DNA of 64,000 bases from NCBI RefSeq assembly GCF_900112685.1, contig NZ_FOMS01000016.1, positions 1 to 64,000 of the forward strand. Direction: 5' to 3'. The notes beneath the pieces were generated by a model. The model searched no databases. It was not told the DNA's origin and was given only the letters and a program-made list of their open reading frames with translations. The position numbers were made by a program, and so were the translations under genes. Shown here one piece after another: positions 6,297 to 15,967 of this stretch; within the stretch, counting starts at the first letter, position 1; each line of letters begins with the position of its first letter. Source of the DNA: Roseivivax sediminis. GTDB taxonomy: Bacteria > Pseudomonadota > Alphaproteobacteria > Rhodobacterales > Rhodobacteraceae.

Positions 6297-7991
6297 ATGT
6301 CCGATCTCGAAACCCGCATCGCCGCCGCGCGCGGCGAAATCCCCGCCGATCTCGTCCTGCGCGGGGGCCGTGTGCTCGACCTCGTCACCGGCGGATGGAT
6401 CGAGGGGGATATAGCGATCTGCGGCGACCGCGTCGTCGGAACCGCGGCGAAGTATGACGGCAAACAGGTGATCGACGTCACGGGCCTGACGCTCGTTCCC
6501 GGCTTCATCGACACGCATCTGCACGTGGAATCCTCGCTCGTCACGCCGCTGGAATTCGATCGCTGCGTGACGCCGCACGGAGTGACCACCGCGATCTGCG
6601 ATCCGCACGAGATCGCCAACGTGATCGGGGCCGATGGCATCCGCTATTTCCAGGATGCCGCGGAGCGCACGGTGATGGATCTGCGCGTGCAACTGTCGTC
6701 CTGCGTGCCCTCCACCCACATGGAGACGGCAGGCGCGACGCTCACCGCCGATGACCTCGCGGCATTGCGGGGCCATCCGTCGGGCATCGGGCTCGCCGAA
6801 TTCATGAATTACCCCGGGGTGATCCACCGCGATCCGCAGGCGATGGAGAAGCTGCGCCTGTTCGAGGGCGGACACATCGACGGCCATTGCCCGCTGCTGT
6901 CCGGCCAGGATCTCAATGCCTATTGCGCCGCCGGAATAAGGACGGAGCACGAGGCAACGAGTGCCGAGGAGGCGCTGGAAAAGCTGCGGAAGGGCATGCG
7001 CGTGCTGATCCGCGAAGGGTCCGTGTCAAAGGATCTGAATGCCCTTCACGCGGTGCTGAACGAGCGCACCGCGCCCTACATGTGCCTGTGCACCGACGAT
7101 CGCAATCCGCTCGACATCGCGGAAGAGGGGCACCTCGATTACATGATCCGCACGCTGATCGCGCGCGGCACACCGCCGCTGGCCGCATACCGCGCGGCGT
7201 CGCTGTCGGCGGCCGAGGCATTCGGGCTGAGGGATCGCGGTCTGATCGCGCCGGGCTACCGCGCGGATATCGTCGGGGTCGGTTCGCTCGAGGCGTGCGA
7301 TGTGTCGCTGGTGATCGCGGGGGGCACGGTGGCGGACGCGGCTGCCTTCGACGCCCGGCCGGCGCTCGAGCCGGTGGGGCGCAGCTCCGTCCGCGCTCCG
7401 CGCGTCGTCGCGGCGGATTTCCGGGCGCGGGGCAATCGCGAAGAGACCGACGTCATCGGCATCCGCGAGGGCCAGATCCTGACCGACCACCTGCACGAGA
7501 CGATCCCGGTGCAGGACGGCGACAAGCGGCCCGATCCCGCCCGTGACCTCGTGCGCATCGCCGTGGTCGAACGGCATGGCTTAAACGGCAACATCGCCAC
7601 GGGCTTCGTGCGGGGCTTCGGCATGTCGCGCGGCGCCATCGCCGCGACGGTCTGCCACGACCACCACAACATCGTCGCCGTCGGCGTGGACTATGACGAT
7701 ATCGCCTGCGCGGTGAACCGGCTCTCCGAGATCGAGGGCGGCTTCGTGGTGGCCGAGGGCGGCAATGTGGCGGCGGAACTGGCGCTGCCCGTCGCGGGGC
7801 TCATGTCGCTGGAGCCCTTCGAGGAGGTGCGCGATCGGCTGACGACATTGCGCGCGGCGGCCAAGGACCTTGGCGTGACGCTGCATGAGCCGTTCCTGCA
7901 ACTGGCCTTCCTGGCGCTGCCGGTGATCCCGGCGCTCAAGATAACCGACCGCGGCATGGTCGACGTCACGAAGTTCGAGATCATCGGCTGA
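6297..7991 (+). CDS. ade: Adenine deaminase
   Basis: A 564-residue amidohydrolase, the usual length for bacterial Ade. Start at 6297 with GGAGG six bases upstream; the longer frame from 6090 would cross the terminator. The metal-binding DTHLHVESS (72-80), [17 protein letters not shown] and LCTDDR motifs are those of adenine deaminase, and the C-terminal domain ends in DVTKFEIIG. The enzyme converts adenine to hypoxanthine plus ammonia in purine salvage, using a binuclear metal centre. It appears monocistronic. Hypoxanthine would feed hpt at 11312, although the two are not adjacent. Confidence 0.95.
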   Translation: MSDLETRIAAARGEIPADLVLRGGRVLDLVTGGWIEGDIAICGDRVVGTAAKYDGKQVIDVTGLTLVPGFIDTHLHVESSLVTPLEFDRCVTPHGVTTAICDPHEIANVIGADGIRYFQDAAERTVMDLRVQLSSCVPSTHMETAGATLTADDLAALRGHPSGIGLAEFMNYPGVIHRDPQAMEKLRLFEGGHIDGHCPLLSGQDLNAYCAAGIRTEHEATSAEEALEKLRKGMRVLIREGSVSKDLNALHAVLNERTAPYMCLCTDDRNPLDIAEEGHLDYMIRTLIARGTPPLAAYRAASLSAAEAFGLRDRGLIAPGYRADIVGVGSLEACDVSLVIAGGTVADAAAFDARPALEPVGRSSVRAPRVVAADFRARGNREETDVIGIREGQILTDHLHETIPVQDGDKRPDPARDLVRIAVVERHGLNGNIATGFVRGFGMSRGAIAATVCHDHHNIVAVGVDYDDIACAVNRLSEIEGGFVVAEGGNVAAELALPVAGLMSLEPFEEVRDRLTTLRAAAKDLGVTLHEPFLQLAFLALPVIPALKITDRGMVDVTKFEIIG

Positions 7992-8011
7992 CGACGCTTG
8001 CTCGGATGACT

Positions 8012-8035
8012 ATATTTCTGTACTTCCAGAAATAT
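8012..8035 (+). promoter_or_regulatory. ArsR-type operator overlapping the arsR-arsC start codon
   Basis: Perfect 9-bp inverted repeat: ATATTTCTG (8012-8020) and CAGAAATAT (8027-8035) around a 6-bp centre. Its right arm includes the first two bases of the ATG at 8034. AT-rich symmetric sites of this size are typical ArsR/SmtB operators. No Shine-Dalgarno can be seen upstream of the ATG, so the message may be leaderless or start very close to the codon. Confidence 0.75.
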
Positions 8036-8876
8036 GGAAGAAAGAATCGTTCCCCAGCTTGCCGCACTCGCCCATCCCGCGCGGCTTTCGGTGTTCCGGC
8101 TGCTGATCCGGCGCGCACCGGACGCACTCCGGGCCGGAGAGATTGCCGCTGTGCTCGGCCTGCCGGCCTCGACGCTCTCCGCGCATCTGTCACACCTGCG
8201 TCAAGCGGGTCTGATAGCCGAAGCCCGTAGCGGGACTGCGCGGCTTTACCGCGCCGATGTCGAGGGTGCGGCGGAGCTGGTGGAAACCCTCGTCGGCGAG
8301 TGCTGCCGGGGGCGCGTCGCAAGCTGCATCCCCTGGTGGGGACCTCTACGGGAGACCCGAGACATGTCCGACCGTCGCTACACTGCGCTCTTCATCTGCA
8401 CCGGCAATTCGGCCCGGTCGATCTTTGCCGAGGCGCTCCTGCGCGATCTCGGCCGCGACCGGTTCGACGTCCACTCCGCCGGCACCAAGCCGTTCTCGGA
8501 GCTCAATCCGCTGGCGGTGGCGCTCTTGCGCGACAAGGGACACGACGTCTCGCGCCTGCGCTCCAAGACCATCGCGGAGTTCCAGGGCGCGGACGCGCCG
8601 CAATTCGACTTTGTCTTCACGGTCTGCGACCGCGCCGCGAACGAGGAGTGCCCGGCCTGGCCCGGTCAGCCCGTGTCGGCCCATTGGGGCCAACCCGACC
8701 CGGTCGCGGCCACCGGCACCGAGGCCGAGCGGATGCTGGCATTCCAGAGCGTCTATGGCGGTCTGCGCAATCGCATTCAGGCCTTCCTGGCGCTGCCCCT
8801 GGAGGCGCTTGACCGCGCCACGCTGCAAAGGCGCGTAGATGACATCGCCCGTCTCGACGACACGGAGTCCGCATGA
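8034..8876 (+). CDS. ArsR-ArsC fusion: arsenic-responsive repressor joined to arsenate reductase
   Basis: A 280-residue fusion. Residues 1-95 are an ArsR/SmtB winged helix ([14 protein letters not shown]; recognition helix [19 protein letters not shown]) with C90, C91 and C98 at its end, a CC-x6-C arrangement close to the C-terminal As(III) site of AfArsR-type repressors. Residues 111-280 are a low-molecular-weight-phosphatase-type arsenate reductase: P-loop CTGNSARS with C122, plus C198 and C206 for the disulfide relay. It would reduce As(V) to As(III) and sense the product in one chain. M111 has a purine-rich stretch upstream and could give a free reductase. First gene of the operon; ATGA overlap with the next. 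Confidence 0.93.
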   Translation: MEERIVPQLAALAHPARLSVFRLLIRRAPDALRAGEIAAVLGLPASTLSAHLSHLRQAGLIAEARSGTARLYRADVEGAAELVETLVGECCRGRVASCIPWWGPLRETRDMSDRRYTALFICTGNSARSIFAEALLRDLGRDRFDVHSAGTKPFSELNPLAVALLRDKGHDVSRLRSKTIAEFQGADAPQFDFVFTVCDRAANEECPAWPGQPVSAHWGQPDPVAATGTEAERMLAFQSVYGGLRNRIQAFLALPLEALDRATLQRRVDDIARLDDTESA

Positions 8877-9871
8877 CCACCTACGCGCTGAACGGCCTTG
8901 GCCGGATCGGGAAACTGGCCCTGAAGCCGATGCTCGAGGCCGGGCTTGAGATCGCCTGGATCAACGACGCGGTGGGCGATCCGGCGATGCACGCGCATCT
9001 CCTGGAATTCGATAGCGTGCATGGCCGCTGGGACGCTGATTTCGACGCCGACGAGAGCAGCATCACCGTGAACGGCACCCGGTTGCCGTGCCTGTCGCAA
9101 AAGGATCCGGCGAAGCTGCCGCTGGAAGACGTGGACGTCGTGGTGGATTGCACCGGGGTCTTCAAGTCCGCGGCGAAGCTGGCCCCCTATTTCGAGGCCG
9201 GCGTGAAGAAGGTCGTCGTCTCCGCCCCGGTGAAAGAGGAGAAAGCCGCGAACATCGTCTATGGCGTCAACGACGCCACCTATGATCCGACGCGCCACGA
9301 AATCGTCACCGCGGCGTCCTGCACCACCAACTGCCTCGCGCCGGTGGTGAAGGTGATACATGAGAATATCGGCATAAAGCATGGAAGTATAACGACTATT
9401 CACGACGTGACGAACACGCAGACGATCGTCGACCGGCCCGCGAAAGATTTGCGGCGCGCGCGTTCCGCGCTCAACTCGATGATCCCGACCACGACCGGCA
9501 GCGCCACCGCGATCACGCTGATCTATCCCGAGCTGAAGGGCCGGCTGAACGGGCACGCGGTGCGCATCCCGCTCCTGAACGCCTCGCTGACCGATTGCGT
9601 CTTCGAGGTGGAGCGCGAGACCAGCGCCGAAGAGGTAAACGCCCTCTTCAGGGCGGCGTCAGAGGGTCCGCTGCGCGGCATTCTGGGCTACGAGGAGCGC
9701 CCGCTCGTCTCCTCCGACTTCACCAACGATCCGCGCTCCGCCATCGTCGACGCGCCGTCGACCATGGTGGTGAACGGCACGCAGGTGAAGGTCTACGCGT
9801 GGTACGATAACGAATGGGGCTACGCGCACCGGCTGGTGGACGTCGCCCGCATGGTGGGGGACCGGTTGTGA
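8873..9871 (+). CDS. ArsJ-associated glyceraldehyde-3-phosphate dehydrogenase
   Basis: A 332-residue GAPDH with catalytic C150 in [10 protein letters not shown], the NGLGRIG nucleotide-binding start and the C-terminal [14 protein letters not shown]. The family members next to arsJ are known to use arsenate in place of phosphate, making 1-arseno-3-phosphoglycerate, which ArsJ exports. Its tight overlaps with the ArsR-ArsC fusion (ATGA) and with arsJ (GTGA) support that job over glycolysis; a second, ordinary GAPDH lies at 43499. A sequence detail is the AT-rich run near 9358-9400, unlike the surrounding codon use, which may mark transfer. Confidence 0.9.
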   Translation: MTTYALNGLGRIGKLALKPMLEAGLEIAWINDAVGDPAMHAHLLEFDSVHGRWDADFDADESSITVNGTRLPCLSQKDPAKLPLEDVDVVVDCTGVFKSAAKLAPYFEAGVKKVVVSAPVKEEKAANIVYGVNDATYDPTRHEIVTAASCTTNCLAPVVKVIHENIGIKHGSITTIHDVTNTQTIVDRPAKDLRRARSALNSMIPTTTGSATAITLIYPELKGRLNGHAVRIPLLNASLTDCVFEVERETSAEEVNALFRAASEGPLRGILGYEERPLVSSDFTNDPRSAIVDAPSTMVVNGTQVKVYAWYDNEWGYAHRLVDVARMVGDRL

Positions 9872-11133
9872 ACGCGCCCCGGCCCGAGGGCCTCTCCGCC
9901 TATATCGCGGTCACGGCGGCCTACTGGGCGTTCATGGTCACCGACGGCGCGCTGCGGATGCTGGTGCTGCTGCACTTCCACACGCTGGGCTTCTCGCCGG
10001 TGCAGCTTGCCTATCTGTTTATCCTTTATGAACTCGCGGGGATTATCACCAACCTGGGCGCGGGCTGGATCGCGGCGCGCTTTGGTCTGACCTCGACGCT
10101 CTATGCGGGATTGGCGCTGCAGATCGTTGCGCTGGCGGCGCTGGCGCAGCTCGATCCCGGTTGGGCGGTCGGCTTCTCGGTCGTCTATGTGATGGCGGTA
10201 CAGGGTGCGTCGGGCGTGGCCAAGGACCTCGCCAAGATGTCCTCCAAAAGCGCGGTCAAGCTGCTCGCGCCGAAGGGGCGGGGCGGGCTCTTCCGCTGGG
10301 TGGCGGTGCTGACCGGCTCGAAGAACGCGGTGAAGGGGGTTGGCTTCCTCCTAGGCGCGGGGCTGCTGGCGCTGGCGGGCTTTACCGCGTCGGTCGTGGG
10401 AATGGGTTTCGTGCTGGCCCTGATCTTCGCGGCGGTGGCGCTGAAGATGCCCGCGGGTCTGCCGAAGGGTCGCAAGGAGGCGAAATTCAACGAGGTCATC
10501 TCCAAGGACGCCAACGTCAATTGGCTCTCGGCGGCGCGGGTCTTCCTGTTCGGCGCGCGTGATGTGTGGTTCGTCGTCGGGATCCCGATCTACTTCTACG
10601 CCGTCCTGTCGGACGGATCGGAAGAGGGCAACCGCATCGCCTTCTTCGTCATCGGCACCTTCATGGCGGTGTGGACGATCCTCTACGGCGGGGTTCAGGC
10701 CTGGGCGCCCAAGCTGCTGAGGGCGAATGACCGGCCCGAGGATGACCTCGTCGGCGCGGCCCGGGGCTGGGTCTCGGCGCTTATCGCGATCCCCGCGGCG
10801 CTCGCCGTGGTGGTCTGGACGCTGGGCGAGAGCACGCCAACCACCGTGACGCTGATCGCGGGGCTGCTGCTCTTCGGCGCGATCTTCGCGGTCAATTCGT
10901 CGCTGCACTCCTACCTCATCCTGCACTTCACGAGCGGGGAGCGGGTGACGATGGACGTCGGATTCTACTACATGGCCAACGCCGCCGGGCGGCTTCTGGG
11001 CACGCTCGCCTCGGGAGTCACCTACCAGATCGGCGGGGTCGGGCTCTGCCTGATGACGGCGGCGGTTTTCCTCGGGCTTTCGGCGCTCGGCGCGGCGAAG
11101 CTGCGGCCGGGGGCGGAGCCCGTGCCCGCCTAG
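9868..11133 (+). CDS. arsJ: ArsJ, organoarsenical (1-arseno-3-phosphoglycerate) efflux transporter
   Basis: A 421-residue MFS-type membrane protein with about 11-12 hydrophobic spans. The GTG at 9868 overlaps the GAPDH stop (GTGA) and gives [44 protein letters not shown], matching the conserved ArsJ N-terminus ([17 protein letters not shown]). [21 protein letters not shown] and [12 protein letters not shown] are further ArsJ landmarks. It exports 1-arseno-3-phosphoglycerate from the cytoplasm, which then falls apart outside, so the pair detoxifies arsenate without reduction. Last gene of the arsenic operon, convergent with the hpt unit; the ends overlap by 4 bases. Confidence 0.93.
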   Translation: MNAPRPEGLSAYIAVTAAYWAFMVTDGALRMLVLLHFHTLGFSPVQLAYLFILYELAGIITNLGAGWIAARFGLTSTLYAGLALQIVALAALAQLDPGWAVGFSVVYVMAVQGASGVAKDLAKMSSKSAVKLLAPKGRGGLFRWVAVLTGSKNAVKGVGFLLGAGLLALAGFTASVVGMGFVLALIFAAVALKMPAGLPKGRKEAKFNEVISKDANVNWLSAARVFLFGARDVWFVVGIPIYFYAVLSDGSEEGNRIAFFVIGTFMAVWTILYGGVQAWAPKLLRANDRPEDDLVGAARGWVSALIAIPAALAVVVWTLGESTPTTVTLIAGLLLFGAIFAVNSSLHSYLILHFTSGERVTMDVGFYYMANAAGRLLGTLASGVTYQIGGVGLCLMTAAVFLGLSALGAAKLRPGAEPVPA

Positions 11134-11312
11134 CGCGGCACGCGGCCCGGTCCGCGTGGATCGGCCGTCATCCATTCGGGCAGGAGCGCCCAGCGTTCGA
11201 GCGCGAAGAGTGCCGCGCAAATCGCCACCACGGCAAGCACAAGCAGTACCCGGCGCCAGGACGGCGGGTGCTGCGCCCATTTGCGCATCCGCAGAAGCCA
11301 CAGCGGGTTCAT
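11130..11312 (-). CDS. Small single-span membrane protein downstream of hpt
   Basis: A 60-residue protein whose ATG overlaps the hpt stop (ATGA), so it is probably a real coupled gene. One TM helix spans residues 22-42 (VLLVLAVVAICAALFALERWA), flanked by a basic, tryptophan-rich N-terminus and a proline/arginine-rich tail. I recognise no domain. Its 3' end overlaps the convergent arsJ by 4 bases. The function is unknown. Confidence 0.55.
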   Translation of the reverse strand: MNPLWLLRMRKWAQHPPSWRRVLLVLAVVAICAALFALERWALLPEWMTADPRGPGRVPR

Positions 11313-11845
11313 CAGGTGAAACGCACCTTGCCGATATGGGGCAGGTTGCGGTCGCGCTGCGCGTAGTCGATGCCGTAGCCGACGACGAATTCGTCGGGGA
11401 TCTCGAAACCGGTCCAGTCGGCCTTGATGTCGGTCTCCCGCCGCGACGGTTTATCCAGAAGCGCGATGGTCTTCAGCCGCCTCGGCCCGCGGGATTGCAG
11501 AAGGCCGACCACGTGCCGAAGCGTGTGGCCGGTGTCGACGATGTCCTCCACCACAAGCACGTCGCGACCCTCGATCGCGGCGCGCAGGTCCTTGAGGATG
11601 CGCACCTCGCGGCTGGATTCCATCGCGTTGCCGTAGGACGAGACCTCCAGGAAATCGACCTCCACCGGCAGTTTCAGCTCGCGCACGAGGTCGGCAATGA
11701 AGATGAACGACCCGCGCAGCAGGCCGACCACCACGAGCTGCTCGGTGTCCCGGAACTCGGCAGTGATCTCGCGGGCGAGATCCTCGACCTTCGCGGCGAT
11801 GGACTTGGCCGAGATCATTTCCTCGATGACATATGGACGCGACAT
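11312..11845 (-). CDS. hpt: Hypoxanthine phosphoribosyltransferase
   Basis: A 177-residue type I phosphoribosyltransferase. The PRPP-binding signature [14 protein letters not shown] lies near residue 103, with [17 protein letters not shown] and [18 protein letters not shown] as further HPRT motifs. It salvages hypoxanthine (and guanine) with PRPP to IMP/GMP. I chose the ATG at 11845 ([10 protein letters not shown]), preceded by AAGGGAAGAG, over the frame to 11884, whose extra residues are unlike the family and would use up the divergent promoter region. Confidence 0.93.
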   Translation of the reverse strand: MSRPYVIEEMISAKSIAAKVEDLAREITAEFRDTEQLVVVGLLRGSFIFIADLVRELKLPVEVDFLEVSSYGNAMESSREVRILKDLRAAIEGRDVLVVEDIVDTGHTLRHVVGLLQSRGPRRLKTIALLDKPSRRETDIKADWTGFEIPDEFVVGYGIDYAQRDRNLPHIGKVRFT

Positions 11846-11921
11846 CCGCTCTTCCCTTGATTTTCCGCGCGCACCATACGACATCGCGGAGCACTGTCAC
11901 GCGAAAGACCCGGGGCGCCCG

Positions 11922-12365
11922 ATGACGACGCATTCCGAGACGAAGGTGCTGCCCTATAGCGCCCAGCAGATGTACGATCTGGTGGCCGACGTGGGCAGCT
12001 ACCCCGAATTCCTGCCCTGGTGCGCGGCCGCCCGCGTGCGGTCGACCGAGGATCACGGCGACCACACCGTGATGTTCGCGGACCTGGTGATCTCTTTCCG
12101 GGTGTTCCGCGAACGCTTCGGCAGCAAGGTCACGCTCTGGCCGGAGTCCAGGACCATCGACACCGAATATATCGACGGGCCGTTCCGCTACATGGAGAGC
12201 CGCTGGTCCTTCAAGGACGTGGAGGGCGGCTGCGAGGTCACCTTCTTCGTGGATTTCGAGTTCAAGAACGCGGTGTTGAGGTCGATCATCGGCGTCGTCT
12301 TCAACGACGCGATGCAGCGCATCGTGCGCGCGTTCGAACGCCGGGCGGCCAAGCTCTACGGCTGA
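11922..12365 (+). CDS. COQ10/RatA-like START-domain protein
   Basis: A 147-residue SRPBCC protein: the start region LPYSAQQMYDLVADVGSYPEFLPWC is the hallmark of the COQ10/RatA family, and FEFKNAVLRSIIGVVFNDAMQRIVRAFERRA is the C-terminal helix closing the lipid pocket. Bacterial members are thought to bind ubiquinone and assist respiration; the RatA name (ribosome association toxin) comes from E. coli and is not well supported for alphaproteobacteria. It is divergent from hpt with a 76-base shared promoter region. The start at 11922 fits the family; the longer frame from 11697 overlaps hpt. Confidence 0.85.
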   Translation: MTTHSETKVLPYSAQQMYDLVADVGSYPEFLPWCAAARVRSTEDHGDHTVMFADLVISFRVFRERFGSKVTLWPESRTIDTEYIDGPFRYMESRWSFKDVEGGCEVTFFVDFEFKNAVLRSIIGVVFNDAMQRIVRAFERRAAKLYG

Positions 12366-12466
12366 GGCATTAACCTTCTGTTACGAAATGCGCGGCTCCG
12401 CCAAGGGCTTGCCGCATTTCGCGCGCAGTTCCGAACCTCGAAACCCACGCAACCAAGGAGGTTCGG

Positions 12467-12703
12467 ATGATGTCCGGAATTTCGGGCGGCGGCGCGCCGC
12501 AAGTACCGCAGATGCAGACGGGCGTGCTCGACCGGCAGGCGGAGTTCAACCAGGAGGCGCAGGCGGCGGCCGAGGCCGCACGGCGCGAGTTGGACGCGCA
12601 GATCCAGGCGATGGACGGGCAGGGCGCGGCGTCGAACGCCTATCGCATGGCCCAGATCCTCGGCGCCCCGCCGGAACAGCTGCAGATGCTGAAGTCCGGC
12701 TGA
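12467..12703 (+). CDS. Small hypothetical protein, helical and Ala/Gln-rich
   Basis: A 78-residue protein with a near-perfect Shine-Dalgarno AAGGAGG seven bases before the first ATG. Residues 1-18 are glycine/proline-rich; 20-55 form an amphipathic helix rich in Ala, Glu and Gln; the end ASNAYRMAQILGAPPEQLQMLKSG looks conserved-protein-like. There is no signal peptide or TM segment. I do not recognise the family. It stands alone between the COQ10-like gene and the convergent pncC. Confidence 0.6.
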   Translation: MMSGISGGGAPQVPQMQTGVLDRQAEFNQEAQAAAEAARRELDAQIQAMDGQGAASNAYRMAQILGAPPEQLQMLKSG

Positions 12704-12713
12704 GGACCGCCGA

Positions 12714-13193
12714 TCAGTCCGCCGCAAACGCGCCGTGCAGCATCTCCAGCGCGTGGTGCGTCGCGGCGGTGCGCACCTCGGCGCGGCCGATGGCGCCGAA
12801 ATCGACCGTCTCGACCCGGGTCGCGGCACCGTCGGCCAGCGCGAAACAGACCCGTCCCTCGGGCTTGTGCTCCGATCCGCCCGGGCCGGCGATGCCGCTG
12901 ATCGCCACGGCGAGGTCGGCATGCGCCGCATCCCGGGCGCCTTCGGCCATCTCGCGCACCACGGCTTCGGACACCGCGCCGTTTCGCTCGAGCGTTTCGG
13001 GCGATACGCCGAGCATCTCCGTCTTTGCGGCGTTGGAGTAGGTGACAAAGCCGCGTTCGAAGATCGCAGAGGATCCGGCGACATCGGTGAGCGCGGCGGC
13101 CACCATCCCCCCGGTGCAGCTTTCGGCGGTGGTGACCGTCAGGCCGCGGCCCGCGGCGGCGACCCGGATGGCCTCTGCCAGCGCCCGGGTCAC
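12714..13193 (-). CDS. pncC: Nicotinamide-nucleotide amidase (CinA C-terminal domain, PncC)
   Basis: A 159-residue stand-alone CinA-C domain. It carries the family's [21 protein letters not shown] (22-42), FVTYSNAAK and [24 protein letters not shown]. The enzyme deamidates nicotinamide mononucleotide to nicotinic acid mononucleotide in NAD recycling. The GTG start at 13193 overlaps the pgpA stop (GTGA), placing it last in the ispD-ispF-pgpA-pncC operon. Confidence 0.9.
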   Translation of the reverse strand: MTRALAEAIRVAAAGRGLTVTTAESCTGGMVAAALTDVAGSSAIFERGFVTYSNAAKTEMLGVSPETLERNGAVSEAVVREMAEGARDAAHADLAVAISGIAGPGGSEHKPEGRVCFALADGAATRVETVDFGAIGRAEVRTAATHHALEMLHGAFAAD

Positions 13194-13678
13194 ATCAGCA
13201 CCACGTGCCAGAACGCGCCGAGGACGACAACGCCGAGCGCTGCGAACACCCCGGCCACGACGTCGTCCATCATCACGCCCCAGACGTCGCCGCGCCGGTC
13301 AGCCCGGCCGACGAGCCACGGCTTCCAGATGTCGAAGAGCCGGAAGAGCGCGAAGGCCGCCACCCAGCCGGGCCAGAGCGCCAGCACCGGCACGCCCGCG
13401 AAGGCCGCGCCGTACGACACCGGCAGAAGCGCGATCCACTGGCCCGCGACCTCGTCGATGACGATCTCGCCGGGGTCCTTGTCCTCTGACCCGGCCGTCG
13501 CCGCGCGGATCGCGGCCGTGCCGGCGGCGATGACGGCGAGCGTGGCGACAAGCGCCAGAATGATTCCGCCCAGTGCATGCAGCACCCAAAAGAGCGGCAG
13601 CGCCGCGAGCGAGCCCCAGGTACCGGGGCCGGGCCGCATGAGTCCGACGCCGAAGAGGGTTGCGATCGCGCGGCTCAT
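13190..13678 (-). CDS. pgpA: Phosphatidylglycerophosphatase A
   Basis: A 162-residue membrane protein: [22 protein letters not shown] (about 10-31) and [20 protein letters not shown] (about 65-84) are the PgpA signatures, the latter with the catalytic-type acidic residues; [16 protein letters not shown] and [15 protein letters not shown] complete the fold. It dephosphorylates phosphatidylglycerophosphate to phosphatidylglycerol at the inner membrane. The start at 13678 overlaps the ispF stop by 4 bases; the upstream frame to 13948 is an ispF shadow. Confidence 0.93.
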   Translation of the reverse strand: MSRAIATLFGVGLMRPGPGTWGSLAALPLFWVLHALGGIILALVATLAVIAAGTAAIRAATAGSEDKDPGEIVIDEVAGQWIALLPVSYGAAFAGVPVLALWPGWVAAFALFRLFDIWKPWLVGRADRRGDVWGVMMDDVVAGVFAALGVVVLGAFWHVVLM

Positions 13679-14154
13679 GTCCGCACCAGCGCGCAGGTGG
13701 CAAGCGCGGCGATGCCCTCGCCGCGCCCGGTGAAGCCGAGCCGTTCGGACGTTGTGGCCTTGACCGACACCCGGTCCACGGCGAGCCCGGCGATATCGGC
13801 CATCACCTTGCGCATCTTCGCGGCGTGCGGGCCGATCTTCGGCGCCTCGCAGACAAGCGTGACGTCGATGTTCGACAGCTCGAAGCCCCGCTCCCGCGCG
13901 AGGTCGGCGGCGTGGCGCAGGAAGATCCTGCTTTCGGCGCCCTGCCATTGCGGGTCGGAGGGCGGGAAATGCGTGCCGATATCACCCTCGGCGAGCGCGC
14001 CGTAGATCGCGTCCGTGGCGGCGTGCATGCCGACGTCGGCGTCCGAATGGCCGTCGAGGGCCGCGTCGTGCCGCACATGCACGCCGCAGAGCGTGACGCC
14101 GTCCCCGTCCGTGAACCGGTGGACGTCGAATCCGTTACCCAGTCGTATGTCCAT
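13675..14154 (-). CDS. ispF: 2-C-methyl-D-erythritol 2,4-cyclodiphosphate synthase
   Basis: A 159-residue IspF of standard length. GNGFDVHRF (7-15) and the zinc-site [19 protein letters not shown] (36-54) are invariant, with [11 protein letters not shown] and the C-terminal [21 protein letters not shown]. It cyclises the CDP-methylerythritol phosphate intermediate in the MEP isoprenoid pathway. It overlaps ispD by 20 bases, so the two are translationally coupled; they are separate proteins here, while many alphaproteobacteria fuse them as IspDF. Confidence 0.96.
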   Translation of the reverse strand: MDIRLGNGFDVHRFTDGDGVTLCGVHVRHDAALDGHSDADVGMHAATDAIYGALAEGDIGTHFPPSDPQWQGAESRIFLRHAADLARERGFELSNIDVTLVCEAPKIGPHAAKMRKVMADIAGLAVDRVSVKATTSERLGFTGRGEGIAALATCALVRT

Positions 14155-14806
14155 GCCTCTGCTCCAGAATGCGGGCCGCGCGGGCGAGATCCCCGGCGGT
14201 GGTGATCTTCATGTTCTCCTCGGCGCCCTCGGTCACGGTCACATCGAGGCCGCTGGTGCGCGCGACCTCCACATCGTCCGCCGCGCCGCCGGGATGGGAC
14301 ATATGCGCATCGAGGATCGCGCGGAAGCGGAAGCCCTGCGGCGTCTGCGCGCGGTAGAGCCCGTCGCGCGGGAGCGTAGCGGCGACCCGCCCGTCCACCG
14401 CGCGCCAGAGCGCATCGGTCACCGGCAGCGCCGGGGCCGCGCCGGGGGTGGTGCCCAGAGCGTCGATCACGCCGTCGATCACCGCGCGCGGCACGCAGGG
14501 GCGGGCAACGTCGTGGATCAGCACCACCTCGGGGGCAGGGGCCACCAGCGCCTCCAACCCCTTGCGCACCGACAAAGCGCGCGTGTCACCGCCGGCGACC
14601 ATCCGCACGTTCAGCCCCTCGCAGGCCGCTTCGGCCCGCACCCGGTCGCCGGGATGGATCACGAGCACAAGCGCGTCGAGATGGGCGAACGCCTCAAGCG
14701 TCCAGCGCGTGACGCTGCGGCCCGCGATCTCCTGCCATTGCTTGGGAAGCGGCCCGCCGGCCCGCGTGCCGCGGCCGGCCGCGACGATAAGGGCGGCGTG
14801 ACGCAT
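14135..14806 (-). CDS. ispD: 2-C-methyl-D-erythritol 4-phosphate cytidylyltransferase
   Basis: A 223-residue nucleotidyltransferase. [25 protein letters not shown] (5-29) is the CTP-binding motif, followed by [22 protein letters not shown] and TDDVEVA-like [10 protein letters not shown]. It makes CDP-methylerythritol in the MEP pathway, one step before the kinase IspE and two before IspF. It is first in the operon with ispF, pgpA and pncC and diverges from dusB. Confidence 0.95.
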   Translation of the reverse strand: MRHAALIVAAGRGTRAGGPLPKQWQEIAGRSVTRWTLEAFAHLDALVLVIHPGDRVRAEAACEGLNVRMVAGGDTRALSVRKGLEALVAPAPEVVLIHDVARPCVPRAVIDGVIDALGTTPGAAPALPVTDALWRAVDGRVAATLPRDGLYRAQTPQGFRFRAILDAHMSHPGGAADDVEVARTSGLDVTVTEGAEENMKITTAGDLARAARILEQRHGHTTG

Positions 14807-14935
14807 CGGGAGGGGTCCTTTCCTGCCGCGCTCTCTCTAGGCGGTGCGCGGGGTGCGCGCAATCATCCCGCGTCAGGCGATGAAAAAATAGGCATGCGCC
14901 TTATTCGCGGTCGCGCAAGCCGCCGAGGGAATTGA

Positions 14936-15967
14936 ATGCCGTCAGTCGCCGCGATAGCTGGGACAGAGTGCACAAGGAATAATCGCTTGAGCGTCACCCT
15001 GAGAGATCGAACCCTTCCCATGCCGGTGCTTCTGGCACCGCTCGCGGGCATCACGGATCTGCCGTTCCGCGACCTGGTGTCGCGGTTCGGCGCCGGGCTC
15101 GTCGTGTCCGAGATGATCGCCAGCCAGGAAATGGTGCAGGGCAAGTGGGCCGTGCGCGAGAAAGCCGAGCTCGGCCTCGGCGCGGCGGGCACCTCCGTCC
15201 AGCTCGCGGGCCGCGATCCCTACTGGATGGGAGAGGCCGCACGCATGGTGGCCGCGAACGGCGCGGCCGTCATCGACATCAACATGGGCTGCCCGGCCAA
15301 GAAGGTTGTGGGCGGCTATTCGGGGTCCGCGCTGATGCGCGACCCCGATCACGCGCTGCGGCTGATCGAGGCGGTGGTCGCAGCCTCGCCGGTGCCGGTC
15401 ACGCTGAAGACGCGGCTGGGCTGGGACGACCGGCTGCTGAACGCGCCGCAGATCGCCCGCCGCGCCGAAGAGGCCGGCATCGCGATGATCGTGATCCACG
15501 GCCGCACGCGCTGCCAGTTCTACAGGGGGCACGCCGACTGGGCCGCGATCCGCGCGGTGAAAGAGGCGGTGTCTGTGCCCGTTATCACCAACGGCGACAT
15601 CACCGACTCGGGCAGCGCCCGCGAGGCGCTGCGGCTCTCCGGCGCCGACGGCGTTATGATCGGGCGCGGGGCGCAGGGGCGACCCTGGCAGCTGGCGCGG
15701 ATCGGTGCCGCACTGGGGTATTGCGCGCCACCGGAGACTCCCGAAGGTAACACGCTGGTCGACATGATTTCAGAACATTACGAGGCGATGCTGAGGTTCT
15801 ATGGCGCCGGTCTGGGCGTGCGCGTCGCGCGCAAGCACCTCGGCTGGTACATGGACGACGCGGGCACGCCGGCAGAGCTGCGCCGGGCGGTGCTGACCGA
15901 AGGCGACCCCGCGCGCGTTCTCGGGCAGCTTGCGTCGGCCATCGGCACGGAAAGGCAAGCGGCATGA
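14936..15967 (+). CDS. dusB: tRNA-dihydrouridine synthase B (NifR3)
   Basis: A 343-residue flavoenzyme as drawn. It has LLAPLAGITDLPFRDLV, the catalytic-cysteine loop INMGCPAKKV, HGRTRCQFYRG and the FMN phosphate site GVMIGRGAQGRPW. It reduces uridines in the tRNA D-loop. In Rhodobacter this gene (nifR3) heads the ntrBC operon, as here. The start is uncertain: ATG 14936 has a weak GAGGG, while a TTG at 14987 has AAGGA at ideal spacing and would begin LSVTLRDRTLPMPVLLAPLAG, closer to family N-termini. The stop overlaps ntrB (ATGA). Confidence 0.92.
   Translation: MPSVAAIAGTECTRNNRLSVTLRDRTLPMPVLLAPLAGITDLPFRDLVSRFGAGLVVSEMIASQEMVQGKWAVREKAELGLGAAGTSVQLAGRDPYWMGEAARMVAANGAAVIDINMGCPAKKVVGGYSGSALMRDPDHALRLIEAVVAASPVPVTLKTRLGWDDRLLNAPQIARRAEEAGIAMIVIHGRTRCQFYRGHADWAAIRAVKEAVSVPVITNGDITDSGSAREALRLSGADGVMIGRGAQGRPWQLARIGAALGYCAPPETPEGNTLVDMISEHYEAMLRFYGAGLGVRVARKHLGWYMDDAGTPAELRRAVLTEGDPARVLGQLASAIGTERQAA

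Noticed and set aside
7992-8033. Signs that the whole arsenic operon is a recent mobile insertion
   Set aside because: No transposase, repeat pair or tRNA flanks it and codon use is mostly like the neighbours; the short AT-rich patch near 9358-9400 alone is not enough.
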